DNA of 54,447 nt, taken from Bacillota bacterium. GTDB taxonomy: Bacteria > Bacillota > UBA4882 > UBA8346. Shown here in pieces: positions 14,500 through 22,812 of the stretch (the first letter of the stretch is position 1; the number at the start of each line of letters is the position of its first letter). A program made the position numbers and the translations under genes. The stretch is from contig JAEXDA010000061.1 of assembly GCA_023401925.1 (NCBI GenBank), positions 1-54,447 on the forward strand, in the 5' to 3' direction. Under the pieces are notes generated by a model. The model did not search any database, was not told the origin of the DNA, and was given only the letters and a program-made list of their open reading frames with translations.

Positions 14500-15423
14500 T
14501 TGCAGCTTAATCCGTGGATATGGATTGTGTTTAATTTATTTGTATTATTCATGTTGGCCCTGGACCTGGGGGTGTTCCATCAGAAACGACATGTTGTCAA
14601 AATGAAGGAAGCGCTAATTTGGAGTGGGGTTTGGATCACTTTGGCGCTTCTGTTTAACCTGATATTATACTTCTGGCGCGGTTCGGAAGTGGCTTTGGAA
14701 TTTTTGAGCGGTTATTTAATTGAAAAGTCATTAAGTGTGGATAATATTTTTATCTTTATCCTGATATTCTCATACTTCAAAGTCCAGCCTCAATTCCAGC
14801 ATAAAGTGCTTTTCTATGGAATCTTCGGCGCATTAGTTCTAAGAGGTATACTCATCTTCGCAGGCGCGGCGCTGTTGGAACATTTTCATTGGTTAATCTA
14901 TGTTTTTGGAGGGTTTCTCGTTGCTACCGGGATTAAAATAGCTGCGGAGCAGGATACCGAGGTTCACCCGGAGAGCAATCCTTTGGTCCGTCTCTTTAAA
15001 AAAATCATGCCGGTGACCTCGGATAACCAGGGGGACCGGTTCTTTGTCCGGTTAAAGGACGGGTTATACGCTACCCCGCTCTTTATCGTATTGCTGGTAG
15101 TTGAGACAACGGATTTGGTTTTTGCCCTCGACTCCATCCCGGCGATATTCGGGGTAACCAAGGATCCGTTTATAGTCTATACTTCCAACGTCTTCGCCAT
15201 CCTGGGGTTACGGGCGCTATACTTTGCGCTGGCCGATATTATGGATAAATTCCATTATCTCAAATATGGCCTAGCCTTCGTACTGGCGTTTATAGGAACC
15301 AAAATGTTGGTTTCAGGTTTTTATAAAATTCCGATCCAGTGGGCGCTGGCTATCATTATGGTATCACTGGGAGTTTCTATTCTCGTTTCCATCTTGAAAC
15401 CATTACCGAAAGAAGATGTTTGA
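14500..15423 (+). CDS. terC: TerC/Alx-family integral membrane protein
   Basis: A 307-residue membrane protein with about nine hydrophobic segments and family motifs LEFLSGYLIEKSLSVDNIFIF, VETTDLVFALDSIPAIFG and FAILGLRALYFAL. The acidic residues in these helices are the proposed metal-binding positions. TerC/Alx proteins export Mn2+, which matches control by the Mn riboswitch just upstream. Two starts are possible: ATG 14458 has no ribosome-binding site, while TTG 14500 has GAGGAG 9 bp upstream and begins right before the first hydrophobic stretch, so I prefer TTG. The gene appears to be alone in its unit. Confidence 0.9.
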   Translation: MQLNPWIWIVFNLFVLFMLALDLGVFHQKRHVVKMKEALIWSGVWITLALLFNLILYFWRGSEVALEFLSGYLIEKSLSVDNIFIFILIFSYFKVQPQFQHKVLFYGIFGALVLRGILIFAGAALLEHFHWLIYVFGGFLVATGIKIAAEQDTEVHPESNPLVRLFKKIMPVTSDNQGDRFFVRLKDGLYATPLFIVLLVVETTDLVFALDSIPAIFGVTKDPFIVYTSNVFAILGLRALYFALADIMDKFHYLKYGLAFVLAFIGTKMLVSGFYKIPIQWALAIIMVSLGVSILVSILKPLPKEDV

Positions 15424-15683
15424 TTTTTTATAAAGCCCGGTTGATGTTCCATCTTGCGTAAAACCGACTTACCCCATCAGGCGCCTGCTCGGTATGAGTC
15501 CATCGGCAGCAATACGCGTCTTTTAGACGCGACCTCCCTTAGACTGGCAGTACAGTATGGACGTGAAAGGGAGGGGCAGGGCGGACGATGCAGCAAATAG
15601 CGATACTTTTGATCAAGCAGACTCGAGAGAGCGTTGTTGGATGGTTTTCTTGTGGTGAAAGCCTTGGTAAAACGATCTTCCCA
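15424..15683. other. Non-coding gap after terC
   Basis: This holds the small inverted repeat GACGCGTCTTTTAGACGCG-like at about 15515-15532 (ACGCGTCT/AGACGCG) and two further GGGAGGG/CCTCCC motifs that echo repeat R3. There is no convincing reading frame. Confidence 0.4.
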
Positions 15684-15782
15684 TCCCTTTCGCGGATATC
15701 CCATCTTACAGTCAAAGGGAGGGGAGGTGCAATCATGTAACGATAGGCACTTAAGTAATTGGAGGGATGTCTATGAGTCGAG
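15684..15782 (+). repeat. Dispersed repeat R3, copy 2
   Basis: Second copy of the R3 leader. The shared stretch begins CCCTTTCRCG, passes GTCAAAGGGAGGGGAG, and ends GTCTATGAGTCGA. The left hairpin arm carries a mismatch compared with copy 1. The two copies diverge immediately after ATGAGTCGA, so no common protein follows. Confidence 0.6.
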
Positions 15783-15858
15783 GCTGTATAATCGACTCAC
15801 CCTTTCGGGCAAATCCTTACAGACCGTTAAAATCCATAGGAAAATATCGATTGGGGTA

Positions 15859-15889
15859 TTGACTTCGAGTTATCTCGAACCGGTATAAT
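15859..15889 (+). promoter_or_regulatory. MerR-type promoter with palindrome in a 19-bp spacer
   Basis: A -35 TTGACT (15859-15864) and perfect -10 TATAAT (15884-15889) are 19 bp apart, too far for normal activity. The spacer carries the dyad TTCGAG-TTAT-CTCGAA (15864-15879). A long spacer with a central palindrome is the signature of MerR-activated promoters, and the dyad resembles those of AdhR/NmlR-like aldehyde sensors. It drives the DUF362 gene starting at 15992. No merR gene is seen in the window. Confidence 0.65.
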
Positions 15890-15991
15890 TTATCCAAGAA
15901 GAGGCGAATCCTGCAAATCCAGGTTTTGGGTAAGTGCAAGGAATCACATCGCTCCTACTATATCAACAGATTCAAAACAGGAGTATAAAAA

Positions 15992-17122
15992 ATGGCAAAA
16001 GCAAAGGTTTATTTTACGGATTTCCGGACGGTGGCTTTCGGAGACGGACTGCCCGCCAAACTTAAGAAACTAATCCAAAAAGCCGGCATCGGGCAGATTG
16101 ATATGGATGGCAAGTTTGTCGCCATCAAGATGCATTTTGGCGAGCTGGGAAACATTAGCTACCTTCGGCCCAATTATGCCAGGGCTGTGGTTGACGTGGT
16201 AAAGGCACTGGGTGGTAAGGCTTTTTTGACCGATTGTAACACCATGTACCCCGGCAGTCGAAAAAACGCTCTGGAGCATTTGGAATGCGCATGGGAAAAT
16301 GGTTTTACGCCACTGACGGTAGGCTGTCCGATTCTGATCGGTGACGGGCTGAAGGGTACCGATGATGTGGCTGTACCTGTAGTGGGAGGCGAATACGTAA
16401 AGGAAGCCAGAATTGGCCGGGCTATCATGGATGCGGACGTGTTCATCAGTCTGACTCATTTCAAGGGGCATGAGATGACCGGCTTTGGCGGAACGATTAA
16501 GAACATCGGCATGGGCTGTGGTTCCCGCGCCGGGAAAAAAGATCAGCACAACAGCGGCAAAGCTCACATTGATCAAGATTTATGCCGGGGCTGCAGGAGA
16601 TGTGAGAGGGAGTGCGCTAACGAAGCTTTACTGTATGACGTCGCTAGTAAAAAGATGACGGTTAATCAGCAAAATTGTGTTGGTTGTGGCCGCTGCCTGG
16701 GCGCATGTAATTTCGACGCCATCGGGTTTGATAACGATGCCGCCAACGAGCTGCTGAACTGTTGTATGGCGGAATACACCAAGGCGGTGGTAGATGGGCG
16801 TCCTTGCTTCCATATTTCTTTGGTGGTGGATGTATCCCCCAACTGTGACTGTCATGGAGAAAACGACGCGCCGATTCTACCAAATTTGGGTATGTTTGCA
16901 TCCTTTGATCCGCTGGCGCTGGATCAAGCCTGTGTTGATGCCTGTCTGAAAGCCACACCGCTTCCGGGCAGCCAAATGTCGGATAACATGGCAAAGCCGG
17001 GCTTCGTCGACCATCATGACCATTTCACCAACTCTACGCCCGAGTCTGAATGGCGCACCTGTTTGGAGCATGCGGAGAAAATCGGTTTGGGCAGACGGGA
17101 TTATGAGCTCATTGTAATTTAA
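15992..17122 (+). CDS. DUF362 domain protein with two [4Fe-4S] ferredoxin motifs
   Basis: A 376-residue cytoplasmic iron-sulfur protein. The DUF362 domain (about 1-190) includes VAIKMHFGELGN, LTHFKGHEMTGFGGTIKN and GMGCGSRAGK. A bacterial ferredoxin-like pair of clusters follows: C198-x2-C201-x2-C204-x3-C208 and C229-x2-C232-x2-C235-x3-C239. The C-terminal part contains DVSPNCDCHGENDAPILPNLGMFAS. The family's biochemical role is not settled; electron transfer or a redox reaction on an organic substrate is expected. The gene stands alone under a MerR-like promoter, which hints at induction by a reactive electrophile or metal. Start ATG 15992 follows AGGAG. Confidence 0.88.
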   Translation: MAKAKVYFTDFRTVAFGDGLPAKLKKLIQKAGIGQIDMDGKFVAIKMHFGELGNISYLRPNYARAVVDVVKALGGKAFLTDCNTMYPGSRKNALEHLECAWENGFTPLTVGCPILIGDGLKGTDDVAVPVVGGEYVKEARIGRAIMDADVFISLTHFKGHEMTGFGGTIKNIGMGCGSRAGKKDQHNSGKAHIDQDLCRGCRRCERECANEALLYDVASKKMTVNQQNCVGCGRCLGACNFDAIGFDNDAANELLNCCMAEYTKAVVDGRPCFHISLVVDVSPNCDCHGENDAPILPNLGMFASFDPLALDQACVDACLKATPLPGSQMSDNMAKPGFVDHHDHFTNSTPESEWRTCLEHAEKIGLGRRDYELIVI

Positions 17123-17127
17123 TAAAT

Positions 17128-17172
17128 TGGCGCCTGGTGGAGCTGAAGAAAACTCTCCAATTCCACCAGGCC
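17128..17172 (+). terminator. Hairpin after the DUF362 gene
   Basis: CCTGGTGGA (17133-17141) pairs with TCCACCAGG (17162-17170) around a 20-base loop. No T-run follows, so it may be a Rho-independent terminator of poor type or an mRNA-stabilising end. Confidence 0.45.
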
Positions 17173-17258
17173 AATATTGTTGATATACTTGAGAATAGCA
17201 TCGTTACGATCAATATATCCAATAAAAATTATTTCATGAAGGTCTTGAATTTTTGGGA

Positions 17259-17299
17259 ATTACATTGTAATATAAAGCTATATTGAAATGTACGTACAT
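17259..17299. promoter_or_regulatory. Two palindromes upstream of the GntR/UTRA gene
   Basis: ATTACA-T-TGTAAT (17259-17271) and the perfect palindrome ATGTACGTACAT (17288-17299) lie 70 to 105 bp before the regulator start. They are the best candidates for binding sites of that regulator, which sits first in a two-gene unit with deoC. Only position and symmetry support this. Confidence 0.4.
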
Positions 17300-17365
17300 A
17301 AGAACATAATAACTTATCGCTGCCAAGCAATTTAAAAATGAACAATTTGCAGAAAGCGTGTATTG

Positions 17366-18121
17366 ATGATAGTTGATGTAAGCAATATCAAGCTGAACAA
17401 GACGATTCCCACTCCTTTATATTACCAGCTCAAAAAACAAATTCTGGAGAAGATCATTCATAACGAATTTTCAATCAATGATCAACTGCCCAATGAGCTT
17501 GACATGGTGGAATTATTCGATATCAGCCGTTCAACCGTCCGTCAGGCTATCAATGAACTTGTTTCCGAAGGGTATTTATATCGAATAAAAGCCAAAGGTA
17601 CTTTTGTATCTCGTCCAAAAGTGGATGAAAGCTTTTTTCAGCAACTCGAAAGTTTCAACAATGAAATGATACGGAAGGGTCTAAAACCTTCAACGAAAGT
17701 ATTGGCACTCAAAAAAGTAACCGGAAATGTTGAAATGAATAATCAATTGAGTTTGCCATTGGAAAGGCCATTGATATATTTGAGCAGATTGCGATATGCC
17801 AATGAAGAACCGGTTGTATATCTTGAAACTTATTTATCAGGTGAGTTTGAAAATTTGCTAAAGGAAGATTTTGTCGCTCATTCATTATATTCAATTCTTG
17901 AAGAAAAATATAATCTCAGGATCGAAAGAGCGATTCGGGAGATAGAAGCGGTCAATGCCAATCCCCAAGAAAAAAAGTACCTGAATTTGGATAAAAATAA
18001 CGCCATCTGTCTGGTAAAAACAATTGCCTATGCGAATAATGGAATGCCGATTGAATATTCAATTGCCAGGTATCGCGGCGATCGTAACAAATTTAGAGTA
18101 GAGCTGGTCCGCAATAAATGA
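17366..18121 (+). CDS. GntR-family regulator, HutC subfamily (UTRA domain)
   Basis: A 251-residue repressor-type protein. The winged helix (about 10-80) shows IPTPLYYQLKKQILEKI, NDQLPNELDMVELFDISRSTVRQAINELVSEG and KGTFVSRP. The UTRA ligand domain (about 95-245) has LSLPLERPLIYLSRLRYANEEPVVYLETYLS and a late PIEYSIARYRGDRNKFRVEL. Such proteins sense sugar phosphates or amino acid-like ligands. ATG 17366 directly follows an in-frame TTG; the ribosome-binding site is weak (AGAAAG). The gene lies 36 bp before deoC, so it probably controls deoxyribose phosphate breakdown. Confidence 0.88.
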   Translation: MIVDVSNIKLNKTIPTPLYYQLKKQILEKIIHNEFSINDQLPNELDMVELFDISRSTVRQAINELVSEGYLYRIKAKGTFVSRPKVDESFFQQLESFNNEMIRKGLKPSTKVLALKKVTGNVEMNNQLSLPLERPLIYLSRLRYANEEPVVYLETYLSGEFENLLKEDFVAHSLYSILEEKYNLRIERAIREIEAVNANPQEKKYLNLDKNNAICLVKTIAYANNGMPIEYSIARYRGDRNKFRVELVRNK

Positions 18122-18157
18122 AGTTTATCAATAACATTACAAGTGAAGGAGCCGATC

Positions 18158-18856
18158 ATGGATATCAGCAAATTTAAGTTTAGTTCCGAAGAATTAGCGA
18201 AAATGATTGATCAAACATTGTTAAAGCCGAATGTCAGTCAAAACGATTTTGAGGAATTTTGCAAAGAAAGCGCCAAATACCAATTTAAAATGGTAGCCAT
18301 TAATAGCGCCCCTGTTAAAATGTGTAAGTCAATGTTAAAAGGCAGTGGGGTCCTAGTAGGCGCGGCCATCGGCTTTCCGCTCGGTCAAACCACGGTTCAA
18401 ACCAAAGTTTTTGAAACCAGCGATGCAATCATGAACGGTGCGGATGAGATCGATTATGTGGTGAATATTGTCGAATTGAAAAGCGGCAATATTCAATTGA
18501 TTGAAGATGAAATGACAGAGATAGTAAAAGTTTGCAGGGATAATAAAGTTACCTCCAAGGTGATATTTGAAAATTGCTATTTGACCGAGGAAGAAAAGGG
18601 TATATTGTGTAAAGTTGCGTTGAATGTAGGCCCGGACTTCGTAAAAACATCGACCGGATTTGGCCAATGGGGAGCAACCACCGACGATGTGAAATATATG
18701 AAAAAAATGGTGGGAGATAAGATTAAGGTAAAGGCGGCCGGAGGAATAAGAAATCTGGAAACGGCATTGGCGATGATTGAGGCGGGAGCAGAACGCATCG
18801 GAACAAGTGCCGGAACTACAATTGTGGATGAGTATAGGGTTTTAAGCAACCGTTAA
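18158..18856 (+). CDS. deoC: Deoxyribose-phosphate aldolase
   Basis: A 232-residue class I aldolase that cleaves 2-deoxy-D-ribose 5-phosphate to acetaldehyde and glyceraldehyde 3-phosphate. The Schiff-base lysine K163 is in DFVKTSTGFG, and the second catalytic lysine K192 is in KVKAAGGIR. IDQTLLKPN and AAIGFPLGQT are typical N-terminal motifs, and ADEIDYVVNI contains the conserved acidic residue. Start ATG 18158 follows GTGAAGGAG; the in-frame GTG 18143 is part of that site. No nucleoside phosphorylase or deoB accompanies it, so it is wired to a GntR/UTRA regulator rather than a full nucleoside operon. Confidence 0.95.
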   Translation: MDISKFKFSSEELAKMIDQTLLKPNVSQNDFEEFCKESAKYQFKMVAINSAPVKMCKSMLKGSGVLVGAAIGFPLGQTTVQTKVFETSDAIMNGADEIDYVVNIVELKSGNIQLIEDEMTEIVKVCRDNKVTSKVIFENCYLTEEEKGILCKVALNVGPDFVKTSTGFGQWGATTDDVKYMKKMVGDKIKVKAAGGIRNLETALAMIEAGAERIGTSAGTTIVDEYRVLSNR

Positions 18857-18876
18857 AAAATGGATGATATATCAAA

Positions 18877-18906
18877 GGGGTTGACTCAAAGAGTCACCCC
18901 TTTTTT
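18877..18906 (+). terminator. Terminator after deoC
   Basis: GGGGTTGACTC (18877-18887) pairs with GAGTCACCCC (18891-18900) with one bulged T, then six T. It also lies just past the stop of the convergent aldolase gene, separating the two units. Confidence 0.85.
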
Positions 18907-18937
18907 GCTTTTTGTGAACATTTTTTCATCGTATCTT

Positions 18938-19618
18938 CTAGGAGCCAATGAGAGTGGATGGGTCCATTCCATATACCGCTCGCCATTGTCGTTTGAACTC
19001 AGATACATCCGCCGAAGTTGCCGGAAAGGCAAGGAACTTTTCAATGAGTTCAGGCCCTACGGTAACCATTTGCGCTCCGGCAAGGCAAACGTTAAAAACC
19101 TGTTGAACATTTTTAAAGCTGGCAGCCAGAATTTTGGTTGAAAAATTGTGCATTGAAAATAATTGGGCAATTTCCGATACAACTTTGACACCGTTTCCAT
19201 TTAAATTATCAATACGGTTTATATAAGGCGCCACATATTTCGCACCGCTCATTGCCGCAATAAGGGCTTGAAAAGTAGTATAAACTGTTGTCGCCAGGGT
19301 GGGAATATCCTCCGATGATAGTAATTTCAAGGCTTTAATGCCTTCCTGGGTTACGGGAATTTTAATGACGACAGCGCCGGAGAGCTGTTGATTGATAAAT
19401 TTTGCTTCGTCTAGCATTTCATTTGCCGTATCGCCGATAACCTGAACGAAAATTTCTTTTTGATCACCAATGACTTCTCGAATTTCTTTAAGGACTTCTA
19501 AATAGGGGCGTTTTTCTTTCACTAGAATCGAGGGATTGGTTGTGACCCCTGCTATCGGATAGTAATCATTCAAGTGTTTTATTTGCCTTAAATCTGCGGA
19601 ATCAATATATAGTTCCAT
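18938..19618 (-). CDS. Transaldolase-like protein, fructose-6-phosphate aldolase (FSA/TalC) type
   Basis: A 226-residue small transaldolase family protein. MELYIDSADLRQI, GVTTNPSIL, FVQVIGDTA and the Schiff-base lysine K86 in VVIKIPVT match the short MipB/TalC/FSA group, which either transfers dihydroxyacetone units or cleaves fructose 6-phosphate to dihydroxyacetone and glyceraldehyde 3-phosphate. YVAPYINRIDN and ILAASFKN are also conserved. The residue that separates the two activities (Tyr versus Phe near the active site) cannot be assigned safely by eye. ATG 19618 follows AAGGAGAAG. It is convergent with deoC and has no operon partner in view. It could refill pentose phosphates alongside the transketolase in this window. 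Confidence 0.85.
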   Translation of the reverse strand: MELYIDSADLRQIKHLNDYYPIAGVTTNPSILVKEKRPYLEVLKEIREVIGDQKEIFVQVIGDTANEMLDEAKFINQQLSGAVVIKIPVTQEGIKALKLLSSEDIPTLATTVYTTFQALIAAMSGAKYVAPYINRIDNLNGNGVKVVSEIAQLFSMHNFSTKILAASFKNVQQVFNVCLAGAQMVTVGPELIEKFLAFPATSADVSEFKRQWRAVYGMDPSTLIGS

Positions 19619-19658
19619 TTTTCTTCTCCTTCTTTTGTAATGCCGTCAGTTTGTTTGC

Positions 19659-19780
19659 TTGAGGCTGTCTAAAAAGCAATTCAAAATCAATAAGAAATAC
19701 AACATATAGCTTCATCGAATGGTTTTACTTCAATATATTGTATTTCTTGATCGTTAAAATTACTTTTGGGACAGCCTCAA
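19659..19780. mobile_element. MITE-like element with terminal inverted repeats
   Basis: TTGAGGCTGTC at 19659-19669 and its exact complement GACAGCCTCAA at 19770-19780 bound 122 bp. The inner parts are also nearly complementary (AAGAAATACAA with TTGTATTTCTT). The whole can therefore fold into one long hairpin. There is no gene inside. GAGGCTGTC-type ends occur on several insertion-sequence families, so a non-autonomous derivative is likely. Target duplication is not clear. It lies upstream of the transaldolase-like gene. Confidence 0.7.
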
Positions 19781-19947
19781 ACAAAGCATCATTTACCCAT
19801 AGGATACTCAACCAGCGGTAGAGATTGATTAAAGAATGTAATCGTATACAATTATGATTCAAATCATGCCTATCCAATATCTATCAGTATAGCATATTAT
19901 GAGAAAGCTAACAATCATCCCTGAATTGATGCTTCGTCTCGATCAAA

Positions 19948-19976
19948 TTGCTAATTAAAAAAAATTATGTTATCAT
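19948..19976 (+). promoter_or_regulatory. Promoter of the LacI regulator gene
   Basis: TTGCTA (19948-19953), 17 bp with an A-tract, TATCAT (19971-19976). A transcript starting near 19983 would exclude the in-frame ATG at 19967 as a start and supports TTG 20039. Confidence 0.55.
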
Positions 19977-20038
19977 CATGGATGAAAAGAAAAAATGTTG
20001 TGAAGTATTATTGTATACGTATTCAGGGGGAATCTAAT

Positions 20039-21061
20039 TTGAATCAGCGTGAAATCGCCAAACTCGCAGGTGTTTCTTCTGCTACTGTTTCGCGAGTTAT
20101 CAATAATGATCCGCGAGTCTCTCCAAAGACCGCTTCCCAAGTGAAAAAAATCATCGCCGAATATGGCTATGTTCAGAATGTAATCGCCCGCAACCTTCGT
20201 ATGGCAAGTTCCAAAACAATAGGTTTCCTAGTGCCGGATATTTCAAACCCTTTCTTTCCTACCGTTCTGATAGGCGTGGAGGCTGTTTGCGCCAAGTACG
20301 GTTATAATATATTATTGGAAAACACCTGTGAAGAGCCTTTAAAAGAACAACTTGCCATTGATACGTTGCTCAAACAACGTATCGACGGGATCGTTGCGAT
20401 AGTGGTCAGTGAGAGCGGGGAGCAACTTAAAAGGTTCCAGGCTATGAACATTCCTGTGGTTTTAATTGACCGGCGCACGACTCAAAAAGATTATGATTGT
20501 GTGGTCATTGATAATGCAGGCGGCATAAGCAGCGGGGTGGATTATTTATTACGGCTCGGACACACTAAAATTGCCATGATTCATGGACAAAGAAATATGA
20601 CTCCGGGTGAGGAACGCCTGCGCGGTTATATCCATGCAATGACCAAAGCGGGAATTCAATTAAATCCTGAATACATCATGAACGGTAATTTCACGGAGGA
20701 AGGAGCTTATTCGTGTACCCGTGAGCTGATTCGGCTTTCCTCTCCTCCGACAGCCATCATTGCGGCCAATAATATTATGACGATGGGTGTATACAAGGCG
20801 CTGGCGGATATGCGGATGAGAGTACCCGAAGAAGTTTCGTTGCTCGGGTTTGATGATTTTCCCCTTGCGGCGTACCTTTCACCGCCGATTTCAATCATTA
20901 ACCGGCCAACTGTCGAGATGGGGGAAATAGCTGCAGAGATGCTTTTCGAAAGATTACGGGAGGAGTTTACCGAATTACCGAGGGAAAAAATGTTGCCCAC
21001 AAACCTTGTTTTACGTGGTTCTTGCGCACATCCCAAATTAAGCTATCAAAAATATCCTTGA
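20039..21061 (+). CDS. LacI-family transcriptional regulator (ribose-type operon)
   Basis: A 340-residue LacI/GalR repressor. The helix-turn-helix starts at once (NQREIAKLAGVSSATVSRVINNDPRVS), followed by the hinge and a periplasmic-binding-protein-like domain (IGFLVPDISNPFFPTVLIGVE ... DGIVAIVV ... SLLGFDDFPLAAYLSPPISII). I place the start at TTG 20039, which has GGGGG 8 bp upstream; upstream in-frame ATGs precede or overlap the promoter. It lies before a ribose-type ABC operon whose promoter carries a LacI-like palindrome at 21373, so it most likely represses that operon until a sugar or sugar phosphate binds. Confidence 0.9.
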   Translation: MNQREIAKLAGVSSATVSRVINNDPRVSPKTASQVKKIIAEYGYVQNVIARNLRMASSKTIGFLVPDISNPFFPTVLIGVEAVCAKYGYNILLENTCEEPLKEQLAIDTLLKQRIDGIVAIVVSESGEQLKRFQAMNIPVVLIDRRTTQKDYDCVVIDNAGGISSGVDYLLRLGHTKIAMIHGQRNMTPGEERLRGYIHAMTKAGIQLNPEYIMNGNFTEEGAYSCTRELIRLSSPPTAIIAANNIMTMGVYKALADMRMRVPEEVSLLGFDDFPLAAYLSPPISIINRPTVEMGEIAAEMLFERLREEFTELPREKMLPTNLVLRGSCAHPKLSYQKYP

Positions 21062-21358
21062 AAAGAATCTGCAATAAAAGATTGGTTTCAAAGTAACAAA
21101 TAGCGAACGGATTCATTAAATTTTTTTTGCAACGCCGCAGGAAATTCTTGCATAATCGTGAATATTTTAATATAATTAATGTAGACGTATTCCAAATAAG
21201 TTGTTTTGGTAAACTTCCTGTAAAAAAAATACGCCGGATTACCAATGAATCGTTCTACTTACATTACATCGAGAACGGCTTATTGAATGGGTTTAAAGAA
21301 AATTGTGATGATTGACGGCTGGATATTTTGAATTCGTTGATGAACGATAAGTAAAAAT

Positions 21359-21388
21359 TTGATTACCATAAATGTAGACGTTTACAAT
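21359..21388 (+). promoter_or_regulatory. Promoter with LacI/cre-like operator for the ribose-type operon
   Basis: TTGATT (21359-21364), 18 bp, TACAAT (21383-21388). The near-palindrome TGTAGACGTTTACA (21373-21386) has a central CG, as LacI-family sites do, and overlaps the -10 box. A weaker look-alike, TGTAGACGTATTCC, lies at 21180-21193. The site also nearly fits a CcpA catabolite (cre) element, so local and global control cannot be separated by sequence alone. Confidence 0.65.
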
Positions 21389-21499
21389 AAGCGGTTTTAT
21401 TTTCGCAAATAGTTTAGCCAATGTCATCGGAAAGGGGGGATGGGTTGAAGCTTTGGAGGTTCTTTTTACAATTTAAAATTTAAAAGGAGGCTTTAAAAA

Positions 21500-22498
21500 A
21501 TGTCGATTCGTTCATGCATTCGTTTATTGTTAGCGGTCACTCTTATTGCGGCTACGATTTCCATTCCGATGGTATCCGCGAAAGCGCCCTATGATATCGC
21601 CGTAATTATTAAAGCGACAGATTCCGATTATTGGCAGGCTGTGCTTCACGGTGCCGATGCGGCAGTTAAAGAACTAGGGCCTGGAACTGTAAAAATGATT
21701 TACCGTGGCGGTCCCCCTTCGGAGGCCGACATCGACAAACAGGTAGCCATTGTTGAAGATATTGTTTCGAAGAATCCCAAAGCCATTGTTATTGCTTCTA
21801 CCAGTTCTGACGCCACCGTTCCCGCTTTGGAGAAAGCGGCCGCCCAGGGAATTAAAGTGGTTTTGGTTGATAACTTTGTAAAACTGAAAGACAGTTCCTA
21901 TACTTCCTTCTTAGCCACGGATAATCTCAAAGGCGGTGCGTTGGCTGCCCAAAAGCTTGTTGATTCATTAAAAGAAATGAAAAAACCGCTGAAAGGAACG
22001 GTTGGTTTAATATCCTCTATGGCCGGAGTTCAAGTTTTAATCGACCGCGATGATGGTTTCACCAAAGAATTGGCTAAAATAGCCCCTAATATCAAAATAG
22101 CCCCCGTAAGATATGTCAACAACGATATTATTCAAGCATTATCCGCAGCCGAGGATATGCTCACCACTTACCCGGATTTATTGGGCTTCTTTGCGGACAA
22201 CAATCATACCGGTGATGGAGTTTCAAGAGCAATTGCAGAAAGAAAATTAAATGGTAAGATTGTCGCAGTAGCCTTTGATTCTGATTCGGAAGAAGTGGCG
22301 GCGATTCAATCCGGTTCTTTAAAAGCACTAATTCTGCAAGATCCTTATGGAATGGGTTACTATGGGATTAAGTACGCTATCGATGCCATTAACGGCAAGA
22401 AAGTTGCCAAGAGAGTCGATACCGGCGCAAACGCGATTACGTTAAAAAATTTCAACGAAAAACGTTCTCAAGAATTGCTATTCCCGTTGAAAAAATAG
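21500..22498 (+). CDS. ABC transporter ribose-type sugar-binding protein (RbsB/peripla_BP_4)
   Basis: A 332-residue binding protein with a signal peptide (IRLLLAVTLIAATISIPMVSA) cut at the VSA-KA site, and no lipobox cysteine. The mature part has the family order: YDIAVIIKATDSDYWQAVLHGADAA, IVASTSSDATVPALEKAAAQGIKVVLVDN, FLATDNLKGGALAAQKLV, FADNNHTGDGVSRAI and IVAVAFDSDSEEVAAIQSG. It delivers a pentose or hexose to the importer encoded downstream. The ribosome-binding site AAAGGAGG is strong. A stable hairpin at 22549-22598 follows the gene. Confidence 0.9.
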   Translation: MSIRSCIRLLLAVTLIAATISIPMVSAKAPYDIAVIIKATDSDYWQAVLHGADAAVKELGPGTVKMIYRGGPPSEADIDKQVAIVEDIVSKNPKAIVIASTSSDATVPALEKAAAQGIKVVLVDNFVKLKDSSYTSFLATDNLKGGALAAQKLVDSLKEMKKPLKGTVGLISSMAGVQVLIDRDDGFTKELAKIAPNIKIAPVRYVNNDIIQALSAAEDMLTTYPDLLGFFADNNHTGDGVSRAIAERKLNGKIVAVAFDSDSEEVAAIQSGSLKALILQDPYGMGYYGIKYAIDAINGKKVAKRVDTGANAITLKNFNEKRSQELLFPLKK

Positions 22499-22548
22499 AA
22501 GTTTGGCTTGGAACAAAATGTAACAGCTCTTTCGATTCATTGAACATG

Positions 22549-22598
22549 AATCCGGCAAGTAACTCTCAGAATTTCTTCCATTAAGAACCTTGCCGGAT
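22549..22598 (+). promoter_or_regulatory. Hairpin downstream of the binding-protein gene
   Basis: GAATCCGGCAAG (22549-22560) and CTTGCCGGATTC (22587-22598) form a perfect 12-bp stem with a 26-base loop and no T-run. It sits in the 314-bp gap before the ATPase gene and probably protects the upstream mRNA end, as at 4315 and 43515. The rest of the gap shows no gene. Confidence 0.6.
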
Positions 22599-22812
22599 TC
22601 TGCAGAAAAAACCTGATTCGGCACTTACTTGCCGAGCGAGGTTTGATTATACTGGATAGTTATTGGATTTTGAAGTAAAAAGCACCCGGATTGGGGATGA
22701 AATGAGTTAGGGATGAATTCAACCCCAACCTGGATATCAGATAAACTATGAATTGAAATCCTCCTTTTTTGGTTGATTTCGACCGATAGCACGAAATATT
22801 AGGAGGTTATAA

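Noticed and set aside
18860..19141. Plus-strand open frame opposite the transaldolase-like gene
   Set aside because: It is a shadow of the well-conserved minus-strand gene and begins inside the deoC terminator.
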